Positions 1 through 15,300 of a stretch of 64,000 bases of DNA are shown in pieces. The notes under the pieces were generated by a model, which was given only the letters and a program-made list of their open reading frames with translations, was not told where the DNA came from and did no database searches. Location: the NCBI RefSeq assembly GCF_910592395.1, contig NC_088311.1:3722501-3786500 (forward strand), in the 5' to 3' direction. The translations under genes were made by a program, and so were the position numbers. Numbering within the stretch: the stretch's first letter is position 1; the number at the start of each line of letters is the position of its first letter. The DNA is from Lineus longissimus (Eukaryota > Nemertea > Pilidiophora > Heteronemertea > Lineidae).

Positions 1-397
1 CGTCACAAACTATTTGTCATTTTGTTGAACCTGTTGAAGTGACTTTTCTTTTATGGAGAGATAGTTGATTTAGAAATGTTTTAAGATTTCTTGATCTTCT
101 CAGCTTCTGATGTGAAAATTTATTTTGTTGCTTTTAGTCAGGTTTATTCCAGTTCATGTACATGTAGCTATCTGTATATTGCAATTGTAACTAAGTTACT
201 GATAACAGCCTACAAGGTGTTTCAAAAGATAGCACATTTTCTATAAGCCTGACGTATTTGCTCTGTTCAGCATGATTGAATTTGGTTATATTACCACAGG
301 CTTTGTGGTACAGTCTGTCAACTTGCTGGAAGGGAGCTCTGCAACAATTACTTTGTATCCCAATCTTACTGATTGATATCTCTATCTGTCATTCCAG

Positions 398-3300
398 AGG
401 AGCTGTTACTACCAGGAGATGATTCTAACAAGTCGTACACTGCCATCCGACGTGCGGAGTATAAGCCTTACAGAGAAAAACTCAAGGAGGAGACGGAGAA
501 ATATTACGTGCCATCGATGATTAATGGTACGATTTATCCCTCTGGATGAACCGGTTTGGGTTTTGATCAGTAAATAGTCCTGGCTCTTCTCTGCCTGTAA
601 GCTAGAGATTAAAGATGTATATGAGGGACTGGGCAAGCTGTAGATCTCACATGCAGTACATGTATATGTTTGACCAGCTGTGAATTCAAGTCCTCAAAAA
701 AGTTAAGCCAAGGTGGAAGTCTGACATTGGACCTATATCATTCAGAGGAAGAAGAAGAAATACACTCATATTTATATCTTGTATTGTATAAAATGTTTCA
801 GTCGAAACTTCAAAGAAGATTGATGAGCATCTTCAGCCACGATATTTAGAGGAGGAGGGTCTCTACGTTGGTATCCGTCCCAAAGTATCCCATCGGAATG
901 AGAACAAGCTAGAGGACAGGCTAGTGCATGAGCCAGATGGGATGGTAAGTCAAACTTGGGATTAGAGGATGGTCCATAGGGGTGAGGGAGGATGATGTCT
1001 ATTCTGTTATCTGTCCTAAAGTATCGTATCGGAAGGAGAACAAGTCCAAGGACATTGTGATGGACTCCTCATGGTTGTAATAGTGAAATCAGAAGGATTT
1101 TGTTTCTTCTCCGCAAAATGTATCCTGACATGACTGATCTATAAAACTCCACCAGAATTGGATGATATATTGCTTATTCTAGGGCAAGAAATGGTTTGGA
1201 GAAGATGGAAAAGTGAAGACACTGCCGGATCCTCTCAAGGCTATACCATCTCGTCCTCCCATGCCAGAAGTACTTGAACCTTTACTCGAGACTGTTATGT
1301 ACAAGGTAAGGGATCGTTGTCTGCAAAATTATGTTAACAAACCCAATGAAATGGAATGGATTGCGGTTTTGTTAGCATCACTTTTCGTCCATTTGCATGA
1401 AGCTGCAACAGAACTATCACCAAACGTCACCAATCTACATTTACCTGTGATGTGGTACCCCTGCTTCTAGCCCTAGGCCTACCCCTACCCATTAATAATG
1501 AACAATTTTATTTTCAGGCTGTGACCACTGAGTATGACCACCGATTTATAAATGGCGCTACGAGCTTGTCATCGAACTACCAAGTTGACTTGGACATCAA
1601 CACATTGACGTTTACTCATCATCACTTGTTCAGTCGAGAGCATGTCCTAGCAGCACGCCTTACTCAGCTTTATGAGAACTTTGTGTTCAGAGGAAAGAAA
1701 AATATTGTTGAATTTTTAACTGAGAAGGTATGTTTTTCTTTCCAATTTTTATCATTCAGATTCCAAGGCAAATGATTGTAAGCCTGCAATTCTATTCGAC
1801 GTCAAATCTCTATGTGAATATCAACGACACTTATCTCCTCACAATCTCATGTGATTGCATGTTCAAGCACTTGTCACTCTATCTGTTGAAAGGATTAACT
1901 TCTCTCTTTCATGCCTTTAGGTTCCCCTCTGAAACCACGGTTTCTCAGAAAGGACTTGTTCTTAGAATCAAATGATAGTCCTACCATTTAAAGTGGACTG
2001 CATTCCAACCGAAACATGTCCATTTATACAGAACTCTCTGGAGTCCTGTGCAAGTAGATATGTTCATTTGTGCAAGGGCTGTTGGGATACTCTCTTGAAA
2101 TAGTTTGCCAAGTTAGGTGATTCAGAGTTTGGTCACAAGTGGAAGGTACATTTGTTTTGTTTATTCAGTTGAGAGCTTTGAAGGTTGCCACTCAGCATCT
2201 GAAGGAATCCATTATATCCCAGCGTGCTCAGGGTCGCGGTGGCAGCAATGCTGTTATCGACCAAAAGAGGAGGCTGAAAGACTACAAGTCAGAAATCAGG
2301 TAGGACATCAGGCTGTAGCATGCATTCTCCACTTGGTGATGCTCAAGATGGACAGCGAAGCAGCTTCAGGGGAATTCAGTGTCTTTGAATGATTTCCATT
2401 AATCGTGCACTGGATAGGAATTTGTCTAAAAGTTAATACCATGAATGTTTATACTAATTGTTTATACAAGGCACAATGGATGCAGTTGTTAAAAAGTTTA
2501 CATTTTTTTTGCTGATAGGCAAGGATTTTAACCACTCGTCAATCATTCTGTGCAAAGTAGTTTTAATCCTCAAAGATTTCATCTAACTTTCTTTCTTTCC
2601 AGGGTGACGCGTCACCAGCGCGACATTGAGGAGGAAGAGGATCGAAATCTCATCAAGAATGTCATCAAGACATGGAAGGAGATAAAAAGTCTGAGGTCAT
2701 TCCAGAAATGTACAAATACATCTGTCAAACTACAAATTAGGAAGTAAGTCATTGAAAAGGCTACAGGTTTTACAGCTATAAGTTGGCTTATAGACGGTTG
2801 AACAGTTTTATCAGTTCAAGGCTGCTATCACATATGTAATATTTTATGTCAAAGCAGTAGTACGGTTTGATCCAGATGGCAGAAGCCCGTTGACTTCAAT
2901 GAACGACACCAAGTCTTGTAGTTCATTGGAAAAAGCGTGACACTTTGATCAACAGACTTAACATGATTTACGGTTTTCAGGGAAGCTAAGGACCGACAAA
3001 CAGATGAGATCATCTGGCAGCAGGAGATTGACGACGAGGTCGACGAGATACAGGAAGCACATGAAGAGGAATACAGCAAGAACATGCTGGTATACAATGA
3101 GGCGATGGGCAAGTTCAGGGCACAGCAACAAGCCAAGCAGGAGGCAGATGCTCGACAACGGCAGAGGGATAGCTCACAGGGGAATCTTTTGGACGATGAC
3201 CCAGTAAGTTGGTTCGGACAAATATGTTGAAAACATGGCTCAAGGAAAACTTACAGGTGATACTACTCGAATAATCATCTGTGTCACTGGTTATATTTGT

Positions 3301-6300
3301 AAAGTAAATTGAATTGGATCAAACTTGAACCCTATCTGGCCGAAGATTGAGTTGCATGGCAAATAAACCAAGTTGGTGCCAAAGCGTCGTGGCACATTAA
3401 ACTGCTCATTTGCTTTGGAGGAGGAGTACTCCCCGGAGAATAATATCTCCAAATGCTGAGCAAACACTGAAGAAGAAGAACCCTATTAACTATGATTTCC
3501 TTTGTCTTCAGGTTGCTGAGCAGAAAGACTTGCACACTCTAAATGAGGCAGATTTACCTGAACCTGAGCCGCCAGTCAGAGTTCCTTTAGATAATGTTAG
3601 GGAGGAAGTGAGAGAAAAGGCATTCAGAATCCGCCGCCGGCCAGGTGAACCAAAACTGACACCAGAATTATCTCAGTCTGCGACGGTTATGCCAAAAAAT
3701 CAGTGTCCAAGGTGAGCTTGGTTGACAATTTCCATTTCAGATTGGGATATATTTTCTATCTCTACAGACCTTTGAATGCTCACTTTATTGGTCTTGGATG
3801 CCACCAAAATTAAGTGATGGTTGATTTTGTCCTAAGATGGTCGGGTGTCAGATGTATGCCCAGTGCCAGAAACAGACAATAGTTCATTCTCCTCTGTTTG
3901 TGCATTTTCAGAGGGGAGCAAGCCCGCCGAGAATCTGTGGACAAGTGTAAGCTATTCGTCAGGGTGCTATTTAATGACAAGGAAGTCTCAAGAACTCCTT
4001 CAAGGTAGGTCATCCCTCTAAGAAATAGTGTAAGCTATTAATCATGGTTCTTCTGCCTTAGCAGCTATTCATTATGATGACATGCTTCTGATCAATTAGC
4101 AGAGACACATATCCTGTACACTATTGAGAGATTTGTCTTCAGTATGTTACCACTGATCAAACTCTATAAATATTACATGTTTATATATTGAAAACTTTTT
4201 TCTACAGAAATATTGGCCAGGAATTCCAAGTAACCTTTGCACAGATCTTCAATATTCAAATTGTTCAGTGGCCGGAGTCTATAAAGTTAGAGGTGAGTTT
4301 GAACATCTTCTCCTATAGTAACTGTCAGTCTCCATCTGGCGAAGAGTAGCACTGTGTGTGTTCTGTCATTCAGCTGTCCAATAAAGGTCAGCTGAGCTCC
4401 TTGGTTGAAGGTGAAGTGTCATGCCCAAGGGGCACATCGATTTAGCTGTTGTGGTCCTTCCATGAGTACTTCCGTGAGTACTTCCATGAGTGAACTTAAG
4501 TATTTTGTTCTATCCTCTAGGTGTATGAACTGAGTGGTTTTGCTGTTGAGAGGATGACAGAAGTGTACATGGCTATCCCTGAGAGTAGCACAACCACTGA
4601 CAACGTTGTGCTGGAAGACATGGATTTTAGTAGCGACCAGGCTGTGGCTCATCGGCATGAGGGCGTAGGCAGTGGTAAGTTTGAAAAGCAGCTCAAGTAG
4701 TCTATTCTATCTATTCTATACTTCTAGTATCTATTCTGTAATCATGTTGCTCTTGGCGATAAATGAGTGAGCTGCTGCACATAGAAACCACTGATGACTA
4801 AAACCGTAAAACCATTTTGCGCCAATTGGAGAAACAGAAGAAGTAAAGCTTGATGAAAGGTCAGAACGCGTTTACATGTATTGGAGAAGATTACTGCAAA
4901 TGTTTACATCATTTCTTTACAGATGTCTTGTTTACCTTTGAAGCAGACGGCTCCAACATGATATCATTGAATACGAGTGGGGTGATCAAGTCCAGTGTGT
5001 GCTGGTCTGTCAACGATGATGGGGTACCAATGGTACCACCAAGTACTTCTCAAACCAGTGCTTATAGGTAGGTAGTTAAGAGTATCTTATCGAGTTCGGT
5101 TCGCAATGACTATTGTGTGCTTTGGAACACTTGGATGTAAACTTCAGTACTTATGACAAAGTAACCTTGGAATCTTACCAGATCCTGAACAAACTTGGCT
5201 TATCACCGAAGTTAGACTTTGTTGGCTCAGTCGAGGTGAATTTCTTTCTTCAGAAATCAGTCCATTTGAGAGCACAATATATAGTGTGTATGGAGTCCTG
5301 TTTATCATAAGCGGTTTCTTTCGAAAGTATTTAAAGTCATTTGCATTCTATATGTTACAGTGCGTTCAAGAAATTTGATGCAGTCCAAGCGATTGGTGCA
5401 TCTGGTATGGTAGACTTGGATAAACTTTCTAAATGGATTGCCGAGGCGAGACTTGACCCCAATGATCCCACCAATGCTGATCTTGTCTATCTCATGAAGG
5501 TAAGCTCACACTCTTCAACCAGAAAATCCTGACAGTGTTGTCCTTGGAATTAAAGATGTGTGTTTCATTAACATTATATCTTTGACCTCTCAAGCTGTTA
5601 ATCATATTTGGTGCATTGATTTAGATTGAGCTGTGGGCACCAGTCACCCTTGTGGTCAAGGTCAAACTGGGGAGGTCACAGGCCAATTCTCAATTCCGTA
5701 CATTTGCTAACACTTTAGAAAGTGTAGCTCTCCTTAATGATATTTTGTAACATAACCAATCTCTGATGTGGTTTGTGGCGCTACTAATTTCATTATTCCT
5801 TCCAATCATAGCCAATGGGAGGATCAGACGGCATGGGCATGGATGGCCGACTCAGGGTACCGGAGTACTTCCGTCTTGAACAGCTGCAGGAGGAATTCAA
5901 CTTTGCCACGGACGAGGAGATGGATGGGAACCTCCGCTACCGGCTCCTGATGTACCGGGACCAAGAGATACAGGAGTTTAGAAACTATCGACCCATCCCT
6001 GCTCTGGAGCGCGAAGTACCGGTCGATATATTTGCCGTAAGATATTTATCATTTCAGTGGGAACCTCCACTACTGGCTACTGAAGTAGAAGGTCCAGGAG
6101 CTACTAGAGTTAAGAAACTACCTGCCCTAGAAAGGGAAGTCCCAGCAGACATGTTTGCGATGCAACCCAATGGATAGAGATCATTTTTACCCTCATCATC
6201 CTCATTATCGAATGAAGAAGAATGTTACTCCATTCCTTCTTTTTCATTTTGAAAGATTTGTATATTTTGTTTCCGATCTGGTATTTCTAGGAATACGAGA

Positions 6301-9300
6301 AGAAAAAGAAAGAGGAGGAAAGAATGAGACGGCAGAAGGACATTGAAAGTCACAGGGCGGCCGTGACCAGGTTCATGCAGAGAGTCAGGGAATCGGTCAT
6401 GCAGAGGTTCAGGATCCTGGCGCATCAGAAACAGTTTTCAGATATGGTGTCAGAGGAAGAGGTCCCACAGATAGGGTAGGTAGTTCATACAGAAGTTAAT
6501 AGATGCATGAATCACAGTGCGGTTACTTTTACCAGTTTCATGCCAATATCCCCGAAAACCCCTCGTCAACAAGATTCTATGTTTTCAAGATTGCGCCCTT
6601 TCCAATTGACAACTCAAATTCCTGAATGGACTTTAGGTGCCATTTTCTCTTCTCTCCAGCACCTTGATCCCCATGCTGATAAAGCTTGGTGAAGTGCGTC
6701 GCCCGCTACGCCCAGTCAGGAAGGAGAGGAAGAAGGTCACGGCACAGACTCTGTCCGGCATTGACGTCAAGATTCTTGTAAACATCATCCGAGCATACGA
6801 TGTACCAATCAGATCGGACCAATCCAGTGGAGATGAGCGTAAATCTGAAAGGAGGGGTCGTCAAGTCAGCGTAAGTGTCCTATCCTTGTGCATTGTGTCA
6901 TTTCCGTATGGCATTCTGACTATAACTTCGTCAAGAGGAAGCCTTGTAGTTTGCTATGCATGCCAAAGGAATTGACTCTCAACAATGTCTACACCTGTGT
7001 ACGTATGAAGAATTTATGGCAACAGGTGAAGTGTGTGACTTGTCATAAATTTGCAGAACGTCATGCCAGGATAATGCCTTGTTAGAGATTTTGTCAAGAG
7101 GATTTAAGGGTCATTAAACTGATTCAAAGTTAATGCTGGATTCTTTTACCAAGCAGTTTTCTATTGGAGAAATATTCAGGCGTAAAGCGGTATTTTCAAG
7201 TCTTTACAAAAACTAAACAAGTCACAAGCAATCACTTTTGTAAAACACAACACATGAAATCAAGGGCTGAAGAGTCCAAACAAGCATGTCATCATATAAA
7301 CATCATCATCTTCAACAAAAACGTTCACAACATTTGTAGTTCATACTTTAGTCACACTTTATAATCTGTTATTGAATAATTTGCTGGTAAATGTTACAAA
7401 TTTATTTCAGTACTTTCTTAGTATTGAGTTGAAAAATAGTGACCGATTCTATTTCCAAAATTTCATTATCAATATTTTCTATTGCGTTTATGGTTGCATT
7501 TTCCCTCCTGTTCAGTACCCAAGTTCTAGGTTTTCACGAGCAGCTCGAGTGCAGAACTGGCAAACCTCAAGAGTGAGTCGTTCAGAATAAGTAACAAATG
7601 TCCCTGTTGAGTCGCGCTTTAGTGAAAAATATTTTAAAAGTTGTAATGCTACATTGTGGCATGCTTCAAAAAGTCCAAGACATCAATATTGCCGGGGAGT
7701 ATTAAAATGTCAGGGACCAGATTGTATTCAAAATCAATGTGAAAGGTGCTTGCTTATTTGTCAAATTTTGCTTCTCAGTGAAATCTATATTGTGACGAAT
7801 TTGCCTTTTGTCTTATCATTTGTCAAATCAAACATAAGTTCCAGAGTCAATCTCTTCCTGCACCTCCTCTGGTATTCTGGTTCGATGGCTTTTCCTCTTC
7901 TTATATTTCCTCATTTTACTTGATTCACCTTGAATTGCTCAGCAACAATGGGGACAAGTAAGACAAATAGCACAAGTGCTGAGTCTTTGGAAAAAGAAGA
8001 TCGTGAGTTTGCATGCGTGAAACAACTGTATATTTCAGACGATATTGTCTCTATTTTGTTGTGGAGTAAACGTGGCTAAGCTTCCTTCAAAGTCTGTTTT
8101 TAAGTGGTCTTGTCTCAAGTTTTCTTTCTTACTTCATTATTCCATTCAAACATGTTGTTGTACGATCTAGTTCAAGGGCTACCCACACAATACTGTTGAA
8201 CACGAAGACCAACACTACACGAAGGTAGAAAGAGTGCACATGTGATCATATTCATGACATTTTGACACATTTTATGCAATTCATTGGTTTACAATCTAGC
8301 GGGCCAGACCATTCTGAGATGTACAGGGACACTTTAGTTTTTCTGTTTGAAGCTGGATGACATTTTGAAGTCACGAGTGCCATGAGTTCACCAAAAAAAT
8401 GCCTGCTAAACTCTTTGAATACGAGTTTTCTTGGTACAAATCATATGTCCGGGTATATCTTTGAATGATTATGTCATAATGGTACGGTACGGCCATTAGT
8501 TGAGACAGTGACCTGTCCTAGAGTTATTTGAACACTGTGTATGGCAGCTTCAGTCACCATAGTTATTCATGTCATAAGAATGTTTGTTGTAATTTGGTTT
8601 GAATTCGTTATTTTTTGGAACAGCGTGTTAAGGTTAATAGAATGGTATGTATTCTTGAAAGATTTTTCGGTGATATTGGCAAAAGAGAAGAAATATTAGT
8701 TTAAAATGAATATATAGTTTGTCAAAAGGTGCGGATCCTTGATATGAATACCTTGTTGAAGGTGACTTCAAGGTTACCTAGTCATTTTCACGACCAAGTT
8801 TATGGAGGAGGACAGGAAAGCCCTGTGCCGACTATTCATTTTACATGGAAAGGGAATCGTCTCTTAAAGCCCCTTAAAACATTTAGTAAAATCTACATCC
8901 ATCTCAAGGACGTTATTTGATAGGTCTCCCTAATTCCTTCATTTTTTTCAAGATAAAATGTCTGACTTCAAATACAAAGAGATCTCTTTTGCTCATATCA
9001 TGACAGATGTGTTTTTCTTGCCACAATTGTATCTTTTTACGCAAGATTGTGAAAATGTTTCCATTACTGTAAAACCGGAAACAGTCACGGCCATTTTATT
9101 CATGACTTTATGAAATTTCCACTTAAGCAATCTTTGAACTCATCTCAAAAATAAAAGGCACACGAGTATTTCCGTGTTTACAGTGTTTCATTGGCTTTAT
9201 TGGGTTAGGGTTATTTAGTCATACATTAAATGTATTTTTGTTATTCTGCAGTTATTACATGTTTAATATAGCATTTGGCCTTCTAGTTATAGAGATTGTT

Positions 9301-12300
9301 ATCTAAAGGAGTTTTTCATCATGAGCTGTTTCAGATAGATTTCAGATATTGTTTCAGTGTAGTGTGGGATTCGTATGAATCTTAACATTCTGGTTCCTAA
9401 GGATCCTGTCCTTGTTCATTCAATGATGCCGTTATGTTACTATACCTCCTTTTTCAAAATGTCAGCTTATTATTTCTCTCCTTTATTCCAATTTATTTCC
9501 TTTCGTATGTTCTTGTAAATATTCACGAAATGTAAATACTTGAACCAGTAATTTGTAAAGGCCATCACTATCACTTTTTTCGATTCAAAAGCAAAAAGGC
9601 AGGGTCAAATGCAGTCAGTTCAGTCTCTAGATAATTGCTTCTGTTTCGTACCCTCAAGTGTCTATCCCTGCCTATTTTCCATTGCGAATTCCTTTGTAGT
9701 GTTGATATTTGTGTCGATATCACCAAAGCTAAAGCAATGCTGGGTGCAGCTAGTCAGCTTCATCTGATCATCAGCGATCTTCTTATTCTAGGACCTGGTG
9801 CGACCATACGTTGAGGTGATGTTCCAGAAGGAGGTCTATTGTACATCCGTTGCTGATGGGCCAAACCCCAGCTGGAATGAGGATCTACTGCTACATTTCC
9901 GGTAAGCTCTCTTACGTCTCAAGTCTAACAGGCACCGAGGAAGAGTGTATCCTTTCCTTTGGCCTTGGTGCTCCAACTCATTTACCTTCATCGCAGTTCA
10001 ATTGCCCGGAGCCTGGTACTGAACAGCATTATATTGCAGGTACTTTACCACTTACCAGGGCTTTATGGTCTGAAACAGGTTTCTTCCAAATTCCAAATTG
10101 CTCAGTATCTGTTCTTCATCCTAAATTAGCTCAGACATTGTAATGATGGTCCAGTCAAACTCCCCAAAGGATATTCGCTCTAAATGGAGAAAAAATGAGC
10201 CAGGTGCCTTTGTCATATGAAATGACAACTACATGACTCATGTTCAATATGTCATCCATTGTATAATTCTGATGTCCCCAAGTTGCACTATATCTTCCTC
10301 TTTGCAGCCCTCCCAACAATGACTTCACATCAACTAACCTGCAGACCGTAAAGGACGTCATCTACTTTAACTTGTTCGATGAAGTCGTTGTGGACGTCCT
10401 TCAGGACGACCGAGAAAGAACAACAAACATTCATCGCCGTATTGAGAAGAAATGGCTTGGATGCCTTAGGATACCATTCTCGACTTTGTATCTTAATTCA
10501 AAGGTAACATATCAGACTGTGTCAATTTTTAAGATATGTTAAAGACAATGCTTAATCCAACCCTTATTTTCTATAATTGTAAGGGCTCATGAAGCCACTG
10601 TATATACTCTGTTCGATACTTCATTTTCATGATGTCCAATTGACCTTTTCAGATTGAAGGCACATTCCGCATTGACATGCCACCGGTGCTTCTCGGCTAC
10701 ATGCACGATCTGAAGGGGAACCGTATTGATTCAGACTTCGGCCCAGAGATGGAGGTAGCAATGGGAGAGGTGGATCAGACATTCCTCAGTATGTTTCTGA
10801 CCATCGAACCTCAGCTGTCACCACCTGAACCATTTGAAGAAAAGGTAAGTGTGTAACAGGAATCGATGTCCCATGGAGAAACTGTCAGTCCTACCCTATT
10901 GTTGATGAATGATTTCAAGATGCCCATGCAAACATTGTTATGACAGCGCTAACAACTGATGATGCCATGTTGTCTGTTGTTCTGCACCATTGCAGAACCC
11001 AGCGTTGACTGCAAATGTGGACAGTCCTTCAGTGATGTCTGCGGTAGCTCTTTATCTATTATTGATATAAAAAATATTCTCCATACATGTCCATGTAATC
11101 CATACATTGTCTTGATTGCAGACCGAGGTGTATAAAGAGAAGTTTAAGGAGCTAACACGTGTACAGTTCTTATTAATAATACATTTTTGAATATGTTCAG
11201 TCTTCAGTCTTGGGAATCAGTTTCTTTTTGCTTGAAAAGGTACTTCGTTCAGGTTTGATGCAATCTTTGGAAATAAGTTTGAAAATGGCACTTCTTATGC
11301 ATTCTTGATTATTCCTCAGGCTGCATGCCTGGCCAATCAAATGAGAGCTTCGTTGGTAGAATCAATATTTTTTGAAAGCAAATTTTAAAAATCTCTGTAT
11401 GATGTCTTCCTAGTTGAGCAATCTGATTCTGATTCCTTTTCGCCTTTGACTATTAGTTACGATTATATTGCGGTTATGAGTTTTGCGTTACTGCTCCCCA
11501 AATGGTGTAGCTGATCCCTCAATCATTGACCCCTGCATTGTTACCTTATTCGTTTGATTATTTAGGCCCTTGATATTTTGACTGCTTGTCAGTCATTGAT
11601 TCCCTGCAATTGTATTGGTTATTAGTTTTGCTTTAGAGTTCCCAAAAATAAAAGCTGATCCATCGGCAAATCCCCCCCCCCACCATTAGTCAGTCACTGT
11701 TTGATCGTCCTACATTGTAGTTATTGTAGTTATCACTTATTCCTATTTCAGCAACTAGCCCTATTAGTGAGTTCATTGTTGTTAATTACTGTCATGATGT
11801 GATGTCAACATAAAATTCAAGTTAATAACCATTTTCTATAACGAAGTCTGTGTATCCCTGTGTATAAAGGCCTACTCCATTCATTCAGAAATTTGAGAAA
11901 TAAACTTGAAGTTCTTATATGTCGCCTTTTAATGCACAACCTTCTCAAAGAGCTTCTCATTTGGTCCCCAGTCAATCTGTAGAACTCAGATGAGTAGCTC
12001 AATTGGCTACTAATAATAAACAAGAATGGTGCAGGCCTTTAGAGTCCATTCTGCATGTGAGTGTCTTCTGAAGTTATACTGATTCTTTAACACCTTCCAT
12101 CATGTCAAATAAATCCTAATATAATTCAAATAACAGAGAAGCTATCGTCCATCTTAAAGTGTAACAGCCCCTAAAATACCCCGCAGATGCATGAGAGCAA
12201 CACGATGGTGTTTTAAATGACAAACTAACTTGAATCTGAGTTGACATTGACTTTCTGTGCATAGGCTGATGGGCAATATGTTGTTGTGACTCATTGTTCC

Positions 12301-15300
12301 GCGTCCCTTCACAGGTACATGTGATTCTTCTGCACAGCTAAGAAAACTATTTCCTGATATATTCTACCTTGGAGTAGGAGTTCTTATGAGAGCTTGTCAT
12401 TCGATTTCTGAGCAGCGAATCACACATTCTTACCGTTCTCTGTTCATGACATCTTGTTGATACTTTCGGCATAGATTCCTGACTTTATCGTCTCATATGG
12501 CCCTCCGGTGTGAAAACCTTGGAATTACATGAACATGTACATGTATCGCAACCCAGACATGGAGAAGAGACATATCTTTCTTGAACTACCACTCGATTAC
12601 CAGGAGGTGGCAAACAATGATGGACGAAAATATACTTTCCTCGGTTATGTAAAAAGAAATCTATCTGAATATTATCTCTAACATGTCTTACTGTCAAACT
12701 GAGTGTTTTTTGAATGTCACAAACAAAGTTGTTGCTTGCTCTGAGCACCAATGCTATGCCTCGCTGTTTCACATGGTGGTTGGTGTCATTGTATCTTCTG
12801 TGTTGATGACCTGTGGCAATTCTGTGTGGTTGCGGTCAACCAGGTTTGGTCTTTAAGCAGATAATGATACCAATACAAAGTGACATTAGTTGCTGACATG
12901 TATGCAATACAGACCAAGTCCATCATGTCTCAAAGGTAACGACTGGATTAACAGGCCAACTTTGTAGATTTATTTCAAAAGAAGTGATTTTGGTTAGAGC
13001 TGGTAGTCTATATCCAAAAGTGTAAAATATGAACTTTCAGATTCTGCCTATAATTTTCATCAATGAAACATATGTTCTAGTTTTCTTTCAAACTTCACAT
13101 TGAGTTTGCATGCTTAGTGAAAGTATTTGTTTGATAAGAGTTATAACTGAAGCCAAACTTAACAATGAACTTTATTTGTTATCAACAGTTTGAAAGTAAC
13201 GAAGATGAAAAACTGATCGAGGCAGCAGAGGGGTGGCAGTCTGAACTACGCAAGAAGTTTCAAAAACGTGATTACAAAACGACAGTGACAGATCTGAATG
13301 GGAAGTCTGTGTTCATCACACGATACTTCAAGTCAATCAAGCCACCAGAAGAATTGCTGAATAAGAGCAGCGGTTCATTGGCAACAGCGGTAAGTTATCA
13401 AAGGTGGCATTCCATTCATCGGTTACATCACACATATCGTTGTTTCGGGTATTTGTCACGGCCACACCCCAACATTTTTACATGCAGAAATTTGAAATAT
13501 CTGATAATTTGCTTGGAGTCAATCCCTCGAATTTTGTGTGTTGAATTTCATGACACACTAAGTGTGCGAAATTGTAAGGCCGGGGAAGTAAAAAAATTGA
13601 AGTGATATTTAGATTATTATTGTGCTGTTGGTTTCAGGAAGAGGTAGCGCGCTATGTGTCTATGATCCCATTCGTCTCAGACAGCGTCATTTTCCCTGGA
13701 ATTTGTGATATCTGGAGCACTTGTGATGTAAGTTACTAGCCTACATATCTTTCTGAGTTAGTGTGATAGTGTCCTGTAAAGGTGTCTAAATCATAGCCCA
13801 AGGTATGATGTTCAAATTGTGTGTGCTGAGCCCAACTCATTTCCAATTGTTACACAGTCTTGAACATCGTTCAGATTTCTTACGAAAGTCAGGTGTATAC
13901 ATGGCTAATGATTGCTATGTTTATCGTTTCCAGCAATTCATGCGGATGTTGGCGGGAGATGAAGAAGAACATGCCGTCTTGTTGACAAACTATTTCATGA
14001 GCATGGACAAGAAAGTGTGGCTAGTTTTAGGTAAGTGAACTGAAGTTTCAGAGGATATCGTTCACTAAGGAGAATGAAGTAAAATGTTGGTAAACGAACA
14101 GACAGCCTGTTGAGTGCTTAGTTGCCATGTCAACCTTTAGTGGTAGAAATCGGTCAAAATTGTTAACAAAAATGGTGCTTGAACTAGCATTATCAGTTGT
14201 GTATACTACAGAAATTGTGTGATTGATTCAATTTGTTTCTGCTTGCAGGGCAGGCCATACCAGAGGGTTCGACCGCATATGTTCTGACTGAGGAGGACAG
14301 TGATTACTGGTTATGGAACGCGAGTAGCGGGCAACATTACAGCATCAAGAGGGACCACTTCGTGCCACTACAGTCTGTTGGCTGCATCGTCAACCATGAG
14401 AATGTGAGTCTGGAAAACTTCAGGCTTTAAGGGAAAAATCTCCGAAATGCCTGGACCATTATCCTTTTCTGTGCTGACCCGCCTTTTTTTCAGAGTAAAA
14501 ATTAAAATCCAACTTTTGGGGTTCAAAAGGAGTGTAATTTTAAAATCGGTGACCCTTCTGGAAAACATTTTCTTTTTTTATCGAGGATCCTTGCTTGACT
14601 GGACAGTACTGCTTACAACATTTAATAACATCAGTCTGAAGTATAAATGAGGACAACCTTATCAAAGTTTATTTACACAAAAAATCCAATTATTTCAATA
14701 AAAAAATTCATTTCAGATTTGGGCTAATATCCAAGAACATGACGCTCCAGCCAGGATGTCATTCGACGTCACAGATGCCAAATGCTGGAAGCCATTCTTC
14801 TATTCCAGATTTCTTAATCCTGGCCTCAGTAGTGTTCAGGTGAGATATGACTTGAGAAAGTCTGATAGTGTTGCAGTAGTGATCTTGTTGGATGTCGCCA
14901 GTTGAATAGTGCCATTTCACTTTCACAACTAGGCTCACCGGAATCAAAACTGTTTTGTTCTGATTGATGTAACAATGAATTCTAAAACACCTTGGTTACA
15001 ATGATTTTGGGTTACATTTTAGCACCACCCTCATGGTGTCTGGTGAGATCACCGATAGCTCCAGTTATGTTTCAATTCCTTAAACTAACTGCTGCCACCT
15101 AGTAGTTTGCGGACGGCTCTTTTTTTGCTGATCGAATAGTGTGTTAACTGTTGATGTGCTATTCCAGCCTGACCGTCTCGACTACCAACCGACCGAGAGG
15201 GCATTCGTGGGAGACTTACAGGACAAGTTAGAGCGAACACTTCGGGAGAAGATCATGGAATGGAGGCCACGCCATGTGACCAGGTGGAATCGCTACTGTA

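Noticed and set aside
11124-11162. Possible 37-bp exon in the long CC2D2A intron
   Set aside because: It has AG and GT bounds but its length would break the frame.
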